A DNA stretch of 64,000 nucleotides from Chitinophagaceae bacterium UBA1930. GTDB lineage: Bacteria > Bacteroidota > Bacteroidia > Chitinophagales > Chitinophagaceae. Shown here piece by piece: positions 36,373-45,947 of the stretch. Both the position numbers and the translations under genes were made by a program. Location of the stretch: the NCBI GenBank assembly GCA_002337145.1, contig DDFK01000002.1:124001-188000 (forward strand), written 5' to 3'. The first letter of the stretch is position 1. Every line of letters begins with the position of its first letter. Under the pieces are notes generated by a model that searched no databases, was not told the DNA's origin, and saw nothing but the letters and a program-made list of their open reading frames with translations.

Positions 36373-37545
36373 ATGAACATTATTGAAGTAACCAATGCAG
36401 CCACCGAAAAGGATTTCATACAAGTAGCGGTGCTGATGAACCAACATAACCCTGCTTATATACGCCCACTTGATAACGAGATAAACGATGTATTCAACCC
36501 ATCAAAAAATAAGAATTACAAATACGGCGAAACAAAAAGATGGATATTGAAAGACGGTGCAGGAAAACTGATTGGCAGGATTGCTGCTTTTACCAACAGC
36601 AAATACGTGAATAAGGGAACCGAATATGCAACAGGCGGTGCCGGTTTTTTTGAATGCATCAACAACCAGGAGGCTGCCAATCTTTTGTTCGATACCGCAA
36701 AGCAATGGCTGCAAAGCAAGGGCATGGAAGCAATGGATGGCCCAATAAACTTTGGTGACCGCGACAAATGGTGGGGACTGTTAGTCGAAGGGTTTGACGA
36801 TGAACCCGTATATGGCATGCCTTTCAACCCCGATTATTACGAAGCTTTGTTTAACGGCTATGGTTTCCAGAATTACTATAACCAATACTGGTACAAAATG
36901 GTGGTGGATGATCCTTTGCCGCCACGCTTTCAAGAGCGTTATGCAAAATTTGCTGCCAAAGCCGGCTACGAAGCAAAGCATATAAGCGTAAAGGAACTGG
37001 ATAAATACGCCAACGATTTTGCAACCGTTTATAACGCAGCATGGGCACAGCATGGCGAGGCAAAAGAAGTAACCAAGGAACAGATCATTAAACTGTTCAA
37101 CACCATGAAACCCATTATGGACGAACGAGTGGTCTGGTTTGCCTATTACAAAGAAGAACCCATTGCCATGTTCATCAACATACCCGATGTAAACCAATAC
37201 TTCAAACATTTCAACGGCAAGCTCAACCTAATTAATAAACTCCGTTTGTTGTACATGAAAAAAACGGGCAAGTGCAAAAAGCTTACCGGGCTTGCATTTG
37301 GTGTTGTTCCCAAATACCAGGCATTGGGCATAGACAGTTTCCTGATCCAGGCCTGTGGCAACCTTATACAGTTCAAGGGCTGGTACGACAACTACGAAAT
37401 GGGCTGGGCCGGCGATTGGAACCCACGTATGGTAAACATCTACAAAAGCCTTGGCGGCCACCAAAACCGCCGGATGGTTACTTACCGCTACATCTTCAAC
37501 AATAAACATGAATTTGAAAGGCATCCGGTAATGGAATACAATTAA
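36373..37545 (+). CDS. GNAT-like protein conserved in Bacteroidota
   Basis: The 390-residue cytoplasmic protein has the pattern of a double GNAT fold: an N-terminal half with GKLIGRIAAFTNSKYVNKGTEYATGGAGFFECINNQEAANLLFDTAKQWL and a C-terminal half ending in GVVPKYQALGIDSFLIQACGNLIQFKGWYDNYEMGWAGDWNPRMVNIYKSLGG, typical of GNAT acceptor loops (Q/R-x-x-G-x-G/A analogue QALGIDS). The acyl acceptor is unknown. The gene stands alone between a non-coding gap and an interspersed element. Confidence 0.7.
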   Translation: MNIIEVTNAATEKDFIQVAVLMNQHNPAYIRPLDNEINDVFNPSKNKNYKYGETKRWILKDGAGKLIGRIAAFTNSKYVNKGTEYATGGAGFFECINNQEAANLLFDTAKQWLQSKGMEAMDGPINFGDRDKWWGLLVEGFDDEPVYGMPFNPDYYEALFNGYGFQNYYNQYWYKMVVDDPLPPRFQERYAKFAAKAGYEAKHISVKELDKYANDFATVYNAAWAQHGEAKEVTKEQIIKLFNTMKPIMDERVVWFAYYKEEPIAMFINIPDVNQYFKHFNGKLNLINKLRLLYMKKTGKCKKLTGLAFGVVPKYQALGIDSFLIQACGNLIQFKGWYDNYEMGWAGDWNPRMVNIYKSLGGHQNRRMVTYRYIFNNKHEFERHPVMEYN

Positions 37546-37549
37546 TTTT

Positions 37550-37625
37550 TTGCTGGGCAGTATTGCAAACTTCGCCTTCCGTGGCGTCGCACCCATCGGC
37601 TTACGGATGATACCCGGCAACCGTA
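37550..37625 (-). repeat. Interspersed core element, copy E
   Basis: The perfect core is on the minus strand at 37583-37597. On that strand it is preceded by CGGTTGCCGGGTA, as in copy B, and followed by ACGGAAGGCGAAG; the usual GGTTAC end is diverged (CTGCCCAGCAAAAAA). It separates the GNAT-like gene from dnaX. Confidence 0.75.
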
Positions 37626-37763
37626 CTAACGGGCAATTGTATCCAATCAATAGGCATGGGCAAACATTGCTGAAAAGCGGAAAATCTTTTAGCCACATCT
37701 ATGTAAATGCTTCAGCCTCTGCAACAATAATTGCCGCAACCAATTGTGCAAAAATTCTCTAAC

Positions 37764-37805
37764 AGCTAATGGCCAAAGGCTATCAGCTATTGGCTATCTT
37801 GCAAA
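37764..37805 (+). repeat. Heptamer array in front of dnaX
   Basis: Units AGCTAAT, GGCCAAA, GGCTATC, AGCTATT, GGCTATC, TTGCAAA run in register and end 4 nt before the dnaX ATG. An upstream in-frame ATG at 37744 would translate the array and is unlikely. Confidence 0.75.
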
Positions 37806-37809
37806 CCGT

Positions 37810-39711
37810 ATGGATAAGTTTATTGTATCAGCAAGGAAATACCGCCCACAGAACTTCAATACAGTTGTGGGGCAACTACATATAACCACTACACTAAAAA
37901 ATGCCATCCGCAACAACCAATTGGCACATGCTTTTTTGTTCTGCGGACCAAGAGGCGTGGGTAAAACCACCTGTGCAAGAATACTGGCAAAAACAATCAA
38001 CTGCGAAAACAAGACACCCGATGGCGAAGCATGCAACACCTGCAACAGTTGCGTTTCGTTTGATGCGGGTTCATCCATGAACATACACGAGTTGGATGCT
38101 GCAAGCAACAACTCGGTTGACGATATACGTAGCTTGGTAGAACAGGTACGCTTTGCACCACAGGCCGGTAAATACAAAGTATATATTGTGGATGAGGTAC
38201 ACATGCTAAGTACCAGTGCCTTTAATGCTTTTCTAAAAACATTGGAAGAGCCGCCCGGCTATGCCATCTTTATTTTGGCTACTACGGAAAAACACAAGAT
38301 ACTGCCCACCATATTGAGCCGTTGCCAGATATTCGACTTTAAACGCATTACTACCAACGATACCGTAGAACACCTACAGGAAATTGTTGACAAGGAAGAA
38401 ATAAAAGCAGACAAGGCCTCGCTACAGATCATAGCACAAAAAAGCGAAGGTTGTATGCGTGATGCTTTGAGCATCTTGGATAAAATTGTAAGCTTTACCA
38501 ATGGCGAAGTAAACTATACCAACACACTTGAACATTTAAACATACTCGACCACGACTATTATTTCAAGATGCTGGACTGCCTGCTGCAACAGGATATGGC
38601 AGGGGCCATGCTATTGTTTGATGAAATAAACCGCAAGGGTTTTGAAGGCGACCTGGTGCTGAACGGCTTTGCCGAATTTATCAGGAACATACTCGTTTGC
38701 AAAGATGCCCGTGCCGCCCAGTTACTGGATGTTGTGGAAGGCATGCAACCCAAATACCTGGCCACTGCTGCCAGTGCCAACACATCGTACCTGGTAAGTG
38801 CATTGAATATTTTGAACGATGCGGAAATCAATTTTAAAATGGCACGCAACAAACGCCTGCATGTTGAACTGACTTTGATCAAACTCAATTTCTTGCAACA
38901 GGCCATTGAACTTTCCATAAATGACGCAGGCGGCATAGCAAAAAAAAAACGGGTTGATGGTCCGGTAGCTATCCGTTTTAAACCCGTTCCATCAGTACAG
39001 ATAAAGGCACAGGCAAAAACCACCGAAGCCAAATTGTATGTTGAAAATACCGGCAACAGGGAACAAGGTACAAGCAACAAGAATCAAGATTCAAGCAACA
39101 AGGTACAAGCAACAAGCTTCAAGTCTCAAGAAACCAGCAACCGACAACCAGTAACCAGTAACCAGCAACCTGTATCTGGCAACACAATGCTTGCATCAGG
39201 TATTGCCGCACAAATTCCAAATTCCAAATTCCCTACCACTTCATCAAACGGGCCAAAGAAAAGCCTGCTGGATGTGCTGCGAGAAAAAGCAGGCGACCAA
39301 TACAATGTGATACAGGTAGAAGAAGCCGAACTGCTGAACATGGAAAAGCTACGCAAGTGCTGGGATGAGTATATTGAAATCATGCAGAAACAAGGCGGCA
39401 AAAACTCAACCATTGGTACTTTTCGCATTGCAAAGCTGGAAATAGTGGATGATATAAGATTTATGGTATCCGTAAATGCGTTAACGCAACAGAAATTTGT
39501 GGAGCAGGAAAAGATGATGCTTGCCGATCATATACAAACGGCTTTCAAAAACCGCAGTATCACATTGACCGTAGTGGTGATTGATACGGAAGAAAAACAG
39601 GAACTGCCCATTCACCTTGCCTTGAACAGCCGCCAGAAATTTGAGCACCTGGCAGGACAATACCCACTGCTAAACGATTTAAGGAACAAACTGAAACTCT
39701 CAATTGAATAA
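37810..39711 (+). CDS. dnaX: DNA polymerase III subunits gamma/tau
   Basis: The 633-residue clamp-loader ATPase has Walker A (GPRGVGKTTCARILAK), a zinc site (CENKTPDGEACNTCNSC), VDEVHMLSTSAFNAFLKTLEEPP and the SRCQIFDF arginine-finger region. After domain III a linker (about residues 400-500) is followed by a tau-like C-terminal domain (KSLLDVLREKAGDQYNV... to the end). Residues 414-455 are encoded by 18 tandem DNA heptamers and read as a Ser/Asn/Gln/Thr-rich stretch (TSNKNQDSSNKVQ...). I chose MDKFIVSARKYRPQ at 37810 because that is where homologues start. Confidence 0.95.
   Translation: MDKFIVSARKYRPQNFNTVVGQLHITTTLKNAIRNNQLAHAFLFCGPRGVGKTTCARILAKTINCENKTPDGEACNTCNSCVSFDAGSSMNIHELDAASNNSVDDIRSLVEQVRFAPQAGKYKVYIVDEVHMLSTSAFNAFLKTLEEPPGYAIFILATTEKHKILPTILSRCQIFDFKRITTNDTVEHLQEIVDKEEIKADKASLQIIAQKSEGCMRDALSILDKIVSFTNGEVNYTNTLEHLNILDHDYYFKMLDCLLQQDMAGAMLLFDEINRKGFEGDLVLNGFAEFIRNILVCKDARAAQLLDVVEGMQPKYLATAASANTSYLVSALNILNDAEINFKMARNKRLHVELTLIKLNFLQQAIELSINDAGGIAKKKRVDGPVAIRFKPVPSVQIKAQAKTTEAKLYVENTGNREQGTSNKNQDSSNKVQATSFKSQETSNRQPVTSNQQPVSGNTMLASGIAAQIPNSKFPTTSSNGPKKSLLDVLREKAGDQYNVIQVEEAELLNMEKLRKCWDEYIEIMQKQGGKNSTIGTFRIAKLEIVDDIRFMVSVNALTQQKFVEQEKMMLADHIQTAFKNRSITLTVVVIDTEEKQELPIHLALNSRQKFEHLAGQYPLLNDLRNKLKLSIE
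39049..39232 (+). repeat. In-frame heptamer arrays inside dnaX
   Basis: From 39049 to 39174 eighteen 7-bp units of the type ACAAGCA, TCAAGAT and ACCAGTA run in strict register; 126 bp is divisible by three, so the frame is kept. A second array of three AAATTCC units lies at 39212-39232. Both lie in the linker before the C-terminal domain. Confidence 0.85.
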
Positions 39712-39722
39712 ACAATTGCAGT

Positions 39723-39756
39723 AAAAAAGAAAGGGGCTTATGCCCCTTCTTTTTTA
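39723..39756. terminator. Bidirectional terminator between dnaX and a convergent lipoprotein gene
   Basis: The stem AAGGGGC/GCCCCTT with A-rich and T-rich flanks (AAAAAAG and CTTTTTT) has a 4-nt loop. The loop contains the stop codon of the minus-strand gene. Confidence 0.8.
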
Positions 39757-40568
39757 TACACTAAATGAAACTGGTACCAGTTATTGTCTTCCTTGGTAAC
39801 TGTCTTCTCTTTTTGTACGGGAGCTATTTTCTGCCTGCCACTATTGTTCATGCCGTTCATACCATTCATGCCTCGCATGCCATTGCTATGTGGAAGCATG
39901 CTTCTGCCCATGTTGGTGGATGTATTGGTGTTTTGCGATACCATTGTCTTCACCTTTTTTAGGGCACCGTTAATTTCAATACCCACACTAAAATTCTTGT
40001 TGGCTTTCTTGGCTGTAAGTTCAGAGCCCAACACATTTTTAATGGGTACTATGGCTTCATAAACAAGCCCGCTATCCTTGTCCAGCTTTATGGCCACATG
40101 CATGTTGCTCTTGGCATCTTTCAGGCCATACAAGCCATTCTCCATATTAGCAAAACCGGCCACATCATAAAAATCGGATTCTGTCAGTAATTGATGCTTT
40201 ACGGCATTCTTGTTTAAACCTGCATTCTCGTTTGCAATATCATCGCCTTTCTTTACGGGAAAAAGAAGGGTCATTTTTTTATTGTTCTCGCCTTTGGGAT
40301 CAAAATAAACTGCCATGCCATCCTTCAATATTTTCATTTGCGTAGCATTGTCCTTACTAAGCACACATACATAAATATTCTGGTCGTCGTTGGTTACCAT
40401 GTATTGTAATGTATGTTTCTCGTTGCTGAAACGCAAGGGCAGGCTCCAGTCGCTGGTACTGCCATCTGCAATTACAGGTGTGTCCTGAAAATGGCCTTCA
40501 GGTGCCAATTGATGCGAGCAGCTACTGATAAAGCAGCCGATAATTATAACCAGTAAGCAATTCTTCAT
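39738..40568 (-). CDS. Lipoprotein with CBM9-like domain and Met/Gly/Asn-rich segment
   Basis: The 276-residue product has a lipoprotein signal (MKNCLLVIIIGCFISSCSHQ, Cys 17). Residues about 30-205 (VIADGSTSDWSLPLRFSNEKHTLQYMVTNDDQNIYVCVL..., DMAVYFDPKGE-like, YEAIVPIKNVLG) resemble the beta-sandwich of carbohydrate-binding family 9/DOMON proteins. Near 225-245 a repeat RGMNGMNGMNNSGRQ occurs. A surface or periplasmic ligand-binding role is plausible; I cannot name the ligand. Confidence 0.65.
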   Translation of the reverse strand: MKNCLLVIIIGCFISSCSHQLAPEGHFQDTPVIADGSTSDWSLPLRFSNEKHTLQYMVTNDDQNIYVCVLSKDNATQMKILKDGMAVYFDPKGENNKKMTLLFPVKKGDDIANENAGLNKNAVKHQLLTESDFYDVAGFANMENGLYGLKDAKSNMHVAIKLDKDSGLVYEAIVPIKNVLGSELTAKKANKNFSVGIEINGALKKVKTMVSQNTNTSTNMGRSMLPHSNGMRGMNGMNGMNNSGRQKIAPVQKEKTVTKEDNNWYQFHLVYKKEGA

Positions 40569-40664
40569 GTTGCATATTTTGGCAACAAAATAGTGGCTAT
40601 AATATTTAAAAAAACTTAAAATAGGGGAAGGGACAATCCTGTCTGTTAAAAACTGGTCATGGCA

Positions 40665-42878
40665 TCAGTCCTTTATCTGTTCCAATATTTTTATTTCATC
40701 GCCAATAATGGAATTGATAAGTTGAAACTGGTCCGTAATTGTTTTCATTTCAGATAACTGCTTGCGTACGGTCAGTTCATCACTTTCAAAACCTGCCTCC
40801 AAGTCGCTCTTTCTTTGCGTAAGTAACTGTTGCACTTTTTTGTTCATCGGAAATTTACCGGCAACAAAAACGTTTTCGGTCCTTATGTCTTCCAGCAAGG
40901 TTTCGGCATACATAAACTGGTGGTTCACCTGTTTGGCCATCGGCTCAAAATCGCTGCCACCGTACTTTTCACCATATTGCTGTGCATAGTACGACAGTGA
41001 AGCAATATAGGAAGTAAGCATGTGGCTGGTGGTCACCAATTGATGGTACTGTTGCAGGTGCAGTTGCTGGCTCTTCGGTTCCGACAGCATTCTTTGCACT
41101 GCACCCGAGAAGTTGGCCAACGATACAAATGCTTCCTTACGTGCCAGTTTATATTTAAGCATGTCCAATTTTTTGATACTGAACATGTCTGCAATTACAT
41201 TGAAATAGGCTTTGTTGGCTTTAAGCGATGCCGTTACCAAACCGTTGATCTGCTCATGCTCCCAGGCCGGTAAAATAAAATAAGAGCATACAAAAGCAAT
41301 GGCCGAACCAATAACCGTATCAAGTATCCTATCGCTTAACACACTGCCCAAATTGCCCGGGTACAAAAAATGGAAATTGAGCAATACATACAAAGTTATG
41401 CCTGCTGTGCTTACCAGGTATTGCAGGCGTAGAAAGCTGTATGCAACAATCATGGCCAACAGCATGGCAATAAAGATAGGTGTATTGGTTTTGGCAAAAT
41501 ACAGGATGAGGAAACCCAGTGCCGCCCCGATCATGGTGCCCGCAACACGCTGAATGTTTCTTTGCCTGCTAAGGCTATAAGCAGGTTTTACAATGGTAGC
41601 AATGGTCAGCAATATCCAATAGCCATGCCCCAATGCAAATGCAAGCGAAACAATGTAACCAATTATCAACGCAATGGACAAACGCAAAGCATGGCGGAAA
41701 TAGGCAGACTTGACGGTGATGTTTGACAACAGCAAATGCATATCGAACTTGGATGGCTCCACAAAATGCTTTACTTCTTCACTAGTTATCTGCTTACTTA
41801 TTTTTTGGCGGTAATTGGTATAGGTCTGCAAACGTTTGATGCGTTCAGTAAGGTCCTGCAGGCTATGCAGTATATGTCTTAGCTTAATGAAACCTTCTAC
41901 ACTGGCAGCATTTAACTGTTGCTTACGCAAGGTTACAAATGCAAGGTTGCTTTGTTCAAAAGCAGTGTTCAGTTCAGCTTCATTCTTATAGGCATAACCA
42001 GCCTGCACTGCAAGCCCAGTATTGTGCAGGGCATTGGCAAGTATGTTGATGTGCTGTTTGTAGGTTTCAAGAATGCCCGTGCCATCAAACTCCTTATGCA
42101 GTTGAATATAGTCCTGCTGCGAAGTCATGATGCGTTCAAACAGGTCAATGCTGTCCAGGAAAATCATGGTAAGCCTCCTGCCGGTATTGGTGCTTTCTTT
42201 TAGGAACTTCCTCGTCTTGAAAATGATTTCCCTCAATTCGTTTTGCTCATTGTGTATGTTTATCTGCTGCTGCATCAACTGCTGCATGATGGCATCGCCT
42301 TTAAAATCCTTACTGTAAAAAAGTGCCTTGCCATGCAGGTAATTGCCAGCTTCTATCAGGCTTTCGCCCAGCAATTGCTGTACAGGTTTGTAAGGTCGTA
42401 GCGTGTTGGATAATAAACTTAATATCAAATACCAAGTGCCACCAATGGTAAAGTGCAAGGCTGCATAAAAGCTGTTGTGCCCCGGCAGTTGGTTCACGTT
42501 GATCACAAATACGATCAGCCCAATAAGCCCAATGGAGTTGGCCCTTGTGCCATAAACGGCAAACAACGAAAACAACAAACTAAACAATATGATTTCCGTA
42601 CCAATCAACCAATGATAACCATGGCTCAACCCCGCTATACAAACCACCACGCAGTTAATGATGATGCTTGCCACCATGCCGTTGATGCGGTGGTGCCTGG
42701 GCCCCGGATTGTCGGTCAATGCCACAAACAGTGCCCCTAGCGGGATGCTCATCATGGCAACCAACAAATCGTAATGGTACAGGATGATTCCCGGAATAAG
42801 TACCCCGGCAGTTATTCGCAACCCAGTATATACGTACTGGCTATAGATGAATTTTTTTATCTCGAGGTTATAATTCAT
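40665..42878 (-). CDS. FUSC/YccS-family membrane protein
   Basis: The 737-residue protein has two hydrophobic blocks of about five to six helices each (about 20-165 and 395-520), separated and followed by long soluble helical regions. This is the duplicated layout of the FUSC (YccS/AaeB-like) family; GLRITAGVLIPGIILYHYDLLVAMMSIPLGALFVALTDNPGPRHHR and HGYWILLTIATIVKPAYSLSRQRNIQRVAGTMIGAALG are typical. Related AaeB exports aromatic carboxylic acids, but the YccS branch has no settled substrate. I chose the ATG at 42878; an ATG 16 codons upstream adds a non-conserved leader. Confidence 0.85.
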   Translation of the reverse strand: MNYNLEIKKFIYSQYVYTGLRITAGVLIPGIILYHYDLLVAMMSIPLGALFVALTDNPGPRHHRINGMVASIIINCVVVCIAGLSHGYHWLIGTEIILFSLLFSLFAVYGTRANSIGLIGLIVFVINVNQLPGHNSFYAALHFTIGGTWYLILSLLSNTLRPYKPVQQLLGESLIEAGNYLHGKALFYSKDFKGDAIMQQLMQQQINIHNEQNELREIIFKTRKFLKESTNTGRRLTMIFLDSIDLFERIMTSQQDYIQLHKEFDGTGILETYKQHINILANALHNTGLAVQAGYAYKNEAELNTAFEQSNLAFVTLRKQQLNAASVEGFIKLRHILHSLQDLTERIKRLQTYTNYRQKISKQITSEEVKHFVEPSKFDMHLLLSNITVKSAYFRHALRLSIALIIGYIVSLAFALGHGYWILLTIATIVKPAYSLSRQRNIQRVAGTMIGAALGFLILYFAKTNTPIFIAMLLAMIVAYSFLRLQYLVSTAGITLYVLLNFHFLYPGNLGSVLSDRILDTVIGSAIAFVCSYFILPAWEHEQINGLVTASLKANKAYFNVIADMFSIKKLDMLKYKLARKEAFVSLANFSGAVQRMLSEPKSQQLHLQQYHQLVTTSHMLTSYIASLSYYAQQYGEKYGGSDFEPMAKQVNHQFMYAETLLEDIRTENVFVAGKFPMNKKVQQLLTQRKSDLEAGFESDELTVRKQLSEMKTITDQFQLINSIIGDEIKILEQIKD

Positions 42879-43026
42879 AGACAGGGAATGACGCAACCAA
42901 CTCCATTGGTAGCAGTCGATGGACAAATTTAGTTTTAAAATCGGGTTTACTGTACTATAGCCGTTAGCTTTCGTTTACCTCTGGAAAACCGTGGAAGGAG
43001 GAAAAACAGATTCCCCTGAAAAATAG

Positions 43027-43054
43027 TTGCATAAACAACTTTTTATTATATTTG
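43027..43054 (+). promoter_or_regulatory. Promoter of the second thiolase gene
   Basis: TTG at 43027-43029, a 17-nt spacer and TATATTTG at 43047-43054 match the Bacteroidota consensus. The box ends 19 nt before the start codon. Confidence 0.55.
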
Positions 43055-43073
43055 GTTCTCAAAATTCCATTTT

Positions 43074-44249
43074 ATGCAAGAAGCATATATTGTTGCCGGT
43101 TACAGAACTGCAGTTGCCAAAAGCAAAAAAGGCGGTTTCCGTTTTTATCGTCCCGATGACCTGGCGGTAGAAGTGATTAAGGGCATTATGGCCACATTGC
43201 CCCAACTGGATTATAAACGTATTGATGATGTTATTGTTGGCAATGCCGTGCCCGAAGCGGAGCAGGGCCTACAATTCGGTAGGATCATTGCGGCCAAGGC
43301 ATTGGGTATAGAAGTGCCGGGCATTACTATTAACCGTTACTGTGCAAGTGGTTTGGAAAGCATTGCTATGGCCACCGCAAAAATTAGGACTGGCATGGCA
43401 GAATGCATTATTGCTGGTGGTACGGAGAGCATGAGCCTTGTGCCGACAGCAGGCTGGAAAACGGTGCCTTCCTATTCCATTGCCAAAGATGAACCTGATT
43501 ATTATTTAAGCATGGGACTGACTGCCGAAGCGGTAGCCAAAGAGTTTAATGTAAGCCGCGAAGACCAGGATGTGTTTGCTGCCAACTCGCACCGGAAAGC
43601 TGCCATAGCCATTAAAGAAGGTTATTTTAAACCAGGCATTTTACCCATTACTGTTGAAGAGACTTATTTGAATGAGAAAAATAAAAAGGCAATAAGAAAC
43701 TATACTGTTGATACGGATGAAGGACTGCGTGCCGATACAACAGTGGAAGGGCTTGCAAAGCTGAAACCTGCATTTGCATTGGGTGGAAGCGTTACTGCCG
43801 GTAACAGCAGCCAAACAAGCGATGGTGCTGCTTTTGTAGTGGTAATGAGTGAGCGTATGGTAAATGAACTGGGACTGAAACCGATTGGTCGTTTGGTGAA
43901 CTGTGCAAGTGCAGGTGTGCACCCACGTATTATGGGTATTGGTCCAGTAGCGGCCATACCAAAAGTATTGAAGCAGGCCAACATGAGTTTGAATGATATT
44001 GACCTGATTGAGTTGAACGAAGCCTTTGCATCGCAGAGCCTGGCTGTGATACGTGAATTGGGGCTGAACAATGATATTGTAAACATTAATGGCGGTGCAA
44101 TTGCATTGGGGCATCCATTGGGTTGTACAGGTGCAAAACTGACCATACAGGCATTGGGCGACATGAAACGTTTGAACAAGAAATACGCAATGGTAACTGC
44201 ATGCGTAGGCGGCGGCCAAGGTATTGCGGGCATTATTGAAAATCTATAA
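43074..44249 (+). CDS. Acetyl-CoA C-acyltransferase (thiolase), FadA-like
   Basis: The 391-residue thiolase has C90 in NRYCASGLES, NEAFASQS, H347 in GHPLGCTGAKL and C377 in TACVGGGQG. RTAVAKSKKGGFRFYRPDDLAVEVIKG and VPEAEQGLQFGRIIAAKALGIEVPG match the FadA-type beta-oxidation thiolases of Bacteroidota, which often pair with a FadB-like multifunctional enzyme; no such gene is adjacent. It is transcribed alone from a consensus-like promoter and is followed by a terminator. Confidence 0.93.
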   Translation: MQEAYIVAGYRTAVAKSKKGGFRFYRPDDLAVEVIKGIMATLPQLDYKRIDDVIVGNAVPEAEQGLQFGRIIAAKALGIEVPGITINRYCASGLESIAMATAKIRTGMAECIIAGGTESMSLVPTAGWKTVPSYSIAKDEPDYYLSMGLTAEAVAKEFNVSREDQDVFAANSHRKAAIAIKEGYFKPGILPITVEETYLNEKNKKAIRNYTVDTDEGLRADTTVEGLAKLKPAFALGGSVTAGNSSQTSDGAAFVVVMSERMVNELGLKPIGRLVNCASAGVHPRIMGIGPVAAIPKVLKQANMSLNDIDLIELNEAFASQSLAVIRELGLNNDIVNINGGAIALGHPLGCTGAKLTIQALGDMKRLNKKYAMVTACVGGGQGIAGIIENL

Positions 44250-44273
44250 ACGAATAAATAGTACACATAGTAG

Positions 44274-44302
44274 GCCTTGCCAATTAATGGCAAGGCTTTT
44301 TT
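44274..44302 (+). terminator. Rho-independent terminator after thiolase
   Basis: GCCTTGCC (44274-44281) pairs with GGCAAGGC (44289-44296) around a 7-nt loop and is followed by six T. Confidence 0.9.
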
Positions 44303-44365
44303 GTTGCAAAAAAAATAACAGTGATTGGCATGGTGTTTTCATTACCTTGTACATAAACTTATTGT

Positions 44366-45202
44366 ATGGATACGATTCTTTTGCCTACCGACTTTACGTC
44401 AACATCAAAGAATGCCATTGCTTATGCCATTCAGCTTGCCAAGTCATTTAGTGTCAAGAAAATAGTATTGTACCATGCATTCCAGATTCCTGTTACGGGC
44501 GACCCGATTGTTCCTGTGGTACAGATGATAGACTATGATTCCATCAAGCAGGCAAATGAGGAAAATCTTCAACAGTTTGCAGCAGAAGTGCGGACATCCG
44601 TTTCGGAAACTAATATTGTAGTGGATGCATTTTGCGAATTGAATGAACTGTCGGATGGTGTTGCGGATGCATGTACCAAGTATGGGGCCGATTTAGTAAT
44701 CGCAGGTATTACAGAAGCCAATAAGATAGAAGAAACATTGATTGGCAGCAGTGCCATCAGTATTGCTAGGCAAACAACGGTACCGGTAATTATTGTGCCC
44801 GATGGAGCAGTTTATACGCCTTACCAGCATGTATTGTTTGCATGCGACTTTAAAAAGATCATCGAAACCACGCCCATTGATGCCATTAAGAAAATTGTGA
44901 ACAATAACAGGGCAAAGCTATTGGTGCTGCATGTGAACCATACGGGTGAAGGCTATTCAACTGAAATGGAACATGAAATAAAAATGCTGAATGGTTTGTT
45001 GGATGGCATGTATCCCGAATACCATTTTGTGGACAACGAGGATTTCATGCAGGGCATCAATGATTTTGCAACCAGCAAGCATGTTGACCTCATTATTACC
45101 ATCCCGAAAAAGCACGGCTTCTTTGAAAAACTATTTAAGAAAAGCCATGTAAAGATGTTGGCCTATCATAGTCATATACCATTAATGGTGGTGCATGATT
45201 AA
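44366..45202 (+). CDS. Universal stress protein (tandem UspA domains)
   Basis: The 278-residue protein has two UspA folds. The first (about 1-147) has ILLPTDFTSTSKNAIAYAIQLAK, ADLVIAGITEANK and GSSAISIARQTTVPVIIVP, close to the ATP-binding G-x(2)-G-x(9)-G(S/T) motif. The second (about 152-278) is diverged (HVLFACDFKKIIETT, HSHIPLMVVHD). Such proteins act in the cytoplasm under stress; the exact role is unknown. It stands alone between a terminator and a convergent gene. Confidence 0.9.
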   Translation: MDTILLPTDFTSTSKNAIAYAIQLAKSFSVKKIVLYHAFQIPVTGDPIVPVVQMIDYDSIKQANEENLQQFAAEVRTSVSETNIVVDAFCELNELSDGVADACTKYGADLVIAGITEANKIEETLIGSSAISIARQTTVPVIIVPDGAVYTPYQHVLFACDFKKIIETTPIDAIKKIVNNNRAKLLVLHVNHTGEGYSTEMEHEIKMLNGLLDGMYPEYHFVDNEDFMQGINDFATSKHVDLIITIPKKHGFFEKLFKKSHVKMLAYHSHIPLMVVHD

Positions 45203-45259
45203 TCGTTGTCAGTTTTCGCTTCGCTTTCTTTAATTACTACTTTCAGTATGTTTATGCAA

Positions 45260-45880
45260 CTAAAGTAATTGTTTCAGTTTTTGCCTGCAGTCATTGCACA
45301 AATCCCGTTCTCCATCCAGCTTCATTTTTCCTTCTGCATCTACCATAATGCAATGCTGGTTGGGGCAATGTGGCAGTCCGAAATTATGCCCCATTTCATG
45401 GGCCACCACTTTAAACAATCGTTGTTTAAATGTTTCCTTGCTATAGATGTTTTTTGTGAGCCGATAAGTGGATACAACACATGCTTTTCCAGGATGATAG
45501 CCCAACCCCATGATGCCATAGTCTGCTATATTGCCTTTGTTGGTAGATATATCATCTGTCATCAACCCAACGGTTAACCTAACACTATCTGGTGTGTTTA
45601 CTTTTAGCCATGCAATGATACTGTCTGCACGCCAACGCTTTCTTGCTGCATGCCATGCATGGGGTGGTGACTGCTTTTCTTTTGCAAGAACAGTTGTTAC
45701 AGGATAGAATGCCTGCATACTGTCTTGTATAAATGCCAGATCGGTAGTTGAAATATTACCCAATGTTTGTAAAACAACAATTGGCTTTTTGTTATTGATT
45801 AAACGGGCATTTGCTTTGGTGTCATGCTGGTTGCATGAAGCCAAAGCGAACATGAACAAACAACTTAATAGCCAACGCAT
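45260..45880 (-). CDS. Archaemetzincin-like zinc metalloprotease, lipoprotein
   Basis: The 206-residue product has a lipoprotein signal (MRWLLSCLFMFALASCNQ, Cys 16) and the archaemetzincin zinc site HEMGHNFGLPHC starting at H161, followed by the structural-zinc cysteines C177, C195 and C198 (CIM, CNDC). The typical order HExxHxxGxxHC-x4-C-x(17)-C-x2-C is complete. Archaemetzincins are otherwise mostly cytoplasmic; lipid anchoring would place this one in the cell envelope. Its substrate is unknown. An ATG five codons upstream is a less likely start. Confidence 0.85.
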   Translation of the reverse strand: MRWLLSCLFMFALASCNQHDTKANARLINNKKPIVVLQTLGNISTTDLAFIQDSMQAFYPVTTVLAKEKQSPPHAWHAARKRWRADSIIAWLKVNTPDSVRLTVGLMTDDISTNKGNIADYGIMGLGYHPGKACVVSTYRLTKNIYSKETFKQRLFKVVAHEMGHNFGLPHCPNQHCIMVDAEGKMKLDGERDLCNDCRQKLKQLL

Positions 45881-45947
45881 GTGATAAAAATACATTTATT
45901 TATAACTTAGTATATGCGTAACAATTGTTGTTATATCTGATATGAGT

